From the NCBI GenBank assembly GCA_035486135.1, contig DATHNI010000326.1, forward strand, positions 1 to 14,248: a DNA stretch of 14,248 nt. Direction: 5' to 3'. This DNA is from JASHVB01 sp035486135 (GTDB lineage Bacteria; Pseudomonadota; Alphaproteobacteria; Acetobacterales; Acetobacteraceae). Shown piece by piece: positions 13,605 through 14,248 of the stretch; within the stretch, counting starts at the first letter, position 1, and each line of letters opens with the position of its first letter. The notes under the pieces are model-generated. The model worked only from the letters and a program-made list of their open reading frames with translations. It was not told where the DNA came from and did not search any database. Both the position numbers and the translations under genes were made by a program.

Positions 13605-14248
13605 TCACGGTTCAACGCGAAACACCGCCTTGCCGACGAGCCGTCGCTCGCGCAATTCCTCGGCGACATGAACGATCTCGCGCCAGCTTCGTTCCGGGCC
13701 CGTCTGCGGCGTTAGCGACTTGTCGGCCACGAGAGACACCAGCAACGCCAAATCCGGTGCGAATTTTTCCTCCGGCTCGGATGTGAAATAGAAGAAACTC
13801 TGCAGCCGCGCATTCTGCCCCCCGCGAAAATCCGCGAAGCCGATCGTCGTTTGTTCCCCGGATGAATTTCCGTAGACCACCACGGCGCCTTTTGCCTCCA
13901 CAAGGTGCAACGCGGCCGCCAGCGACGCGCCCCCGGCGGATTCCAGTACAAGTTCGAAGCGGCCTCGTGCCTGGTCGATGCCGACCACGACCTCGGTGGC
14001 GCCCAATTCCCGCATGCCCGCGGCGCGTTCCGGCCGCCCCACCACGGCGGTGACGCGCGCGCCCGATCGCGCGGCAAGCTGCACCGCCAGATGTCCAACG
14101 CCGCCGGCCGCGCCGGTGATCAAGACGCGCTTGCCAAGCAATGGTGCGCCGTGCCGCAATGTGCGCAAGGCCGTCAGGCCGGCGACCGGCAGCGCCGCGG
14201 CCGCAGCGAAGCTGACAGAGTCCGGCAGTTCCGCCATGCGATGCCCCG
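13605..14248 (-). CDS. Quinone oxidoreductase-like MDR-family dehydrogenase, partial (N-terminus outside window)
   Basis: The C-terminal two-thirds (about 213 residues) of a zinc-independent medium-chain dehydrogenase/reductase, which reduces quinones, enones or similar compounds with NADPH. ELPDSVSFAAAAALPVAGLTALRTL is typical of the hinge before the nucleotide-binding domain (quoted in pieces: ELPDSVSF, then ALPVAGLTALR). VLITGAAGGVGHLAVQLA holds the AAGGVG nucleotide loop. The end VGKAVFRVEP matches the family's usual final strand. An ATG lies at 14237, but the frame stays open to the window edge and the GroES-like catalytic domain would precede it, so the true start is outside. It converges on the LivMGF gene with one base between stop codons and has no visible tie to the quinate genes. 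Confidence 0.88.
   Translation of the reverse strand, partial: GHRMAELPDSVSFAAAAALPVAGLTALRTLRHGAPLLGKRVLITGAAGGVGHLAVQLAARSGARVTAVVGRPERAAGMRELGATEVVVGIDQARGRFELVLESAGGASLAAALHLVEAKGAVVVYGNSSGEQTTIGFADFRGGQNARLQSFFYFTSEPEEKFAPDLALLVSLVADKSLTPQTGPERSWREIVHVAEELRERRLVGKAVFRVEP

Noticed and set aside
1..14248. CRISPR array, insertion sequence, tRNA or phage/defence genes
   Set aside because: No regularly spaced repeats, transposase motifs, tRNA-like folds or defence domains were recognised; the only tandem repeat is the two-copy unit at 6883-6937.

Overview
The window is compact, G+C-rich bacterial DNA (roughly two-thirds G+C by eye). Gene content and coding style suggest an alphaproteobacterium, perhaps an Acetobacteraceae-like soil bacterium, but this is a guess from gene families and no rRNA or marker gene is present. 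I see no tRNA, CRISPR array, insertion sequence or phage gene. Almost everything is coding, in four blocks.

Block 1 (1-2983, +) is the end of a carbohydrate-type ABC importer operon: the C-terminus of a solute-binding protein, two inner-membrane permeases and an inositol-monophosphatase-family phosphatase. The last three genes are joined by ATGA stop/start overlaps. No ATPase is present, so it presumably lies upstream or elsewhere.

Block 2 (2980-5051) is a divergent pair: a limonene-monooxygenase-like flavin-dependent oxidoreductase (-) and an NAD-type short-chain dehydrogenase (+). This looks like a small oxidative catabolic module.

Block 3 (5051-8870) is a quinate/shikimate-type catabolic cluster: a TetR-family regulator (+), a quinate/shikimate dehydrogenase (-) and, divergent from it, a two-domain 3-dehydroshikimate dehydratase (QuiC/QsuB-like). 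Together the enzymes would convert shikimate to 3-dehydroshikimate and then to protocatechuate. The 215-bp divergent spacer holds a perfect 18-bp palindrome (ATTAACTAACTAGTTAAT). It sits over what look like two fully overlapping -10 elements and beside a 28/27-bp tandem duplication. Related, imperfect sites lie upstream of the tetR gene, so one regulator probably controls itself and both enzyme genes.

Block 4 (8954-13603, +) follows quiC by 83 bp: a Tat-type secreted Leu/Ile/Val-family solute-binding protein, a LivH permease, and a single 838-residue polypeptide that fuses LivM, LivG and LivF. Its position suggests uptake of a substrate of block 3 (quinate, shikimate, dehydroshikimate or a related hydroaromatic acid), but the sequence does not prove this. 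The window ends inside a convergent MDR/quinone-oxidoreductase gene.

The most interesting points are the divergent quinate/shikimate control region, the three-part LivMGF fusion and its link to the quiC cluster, and the dehydratase whose fused HPPD-like domain keeps its metal ligands.
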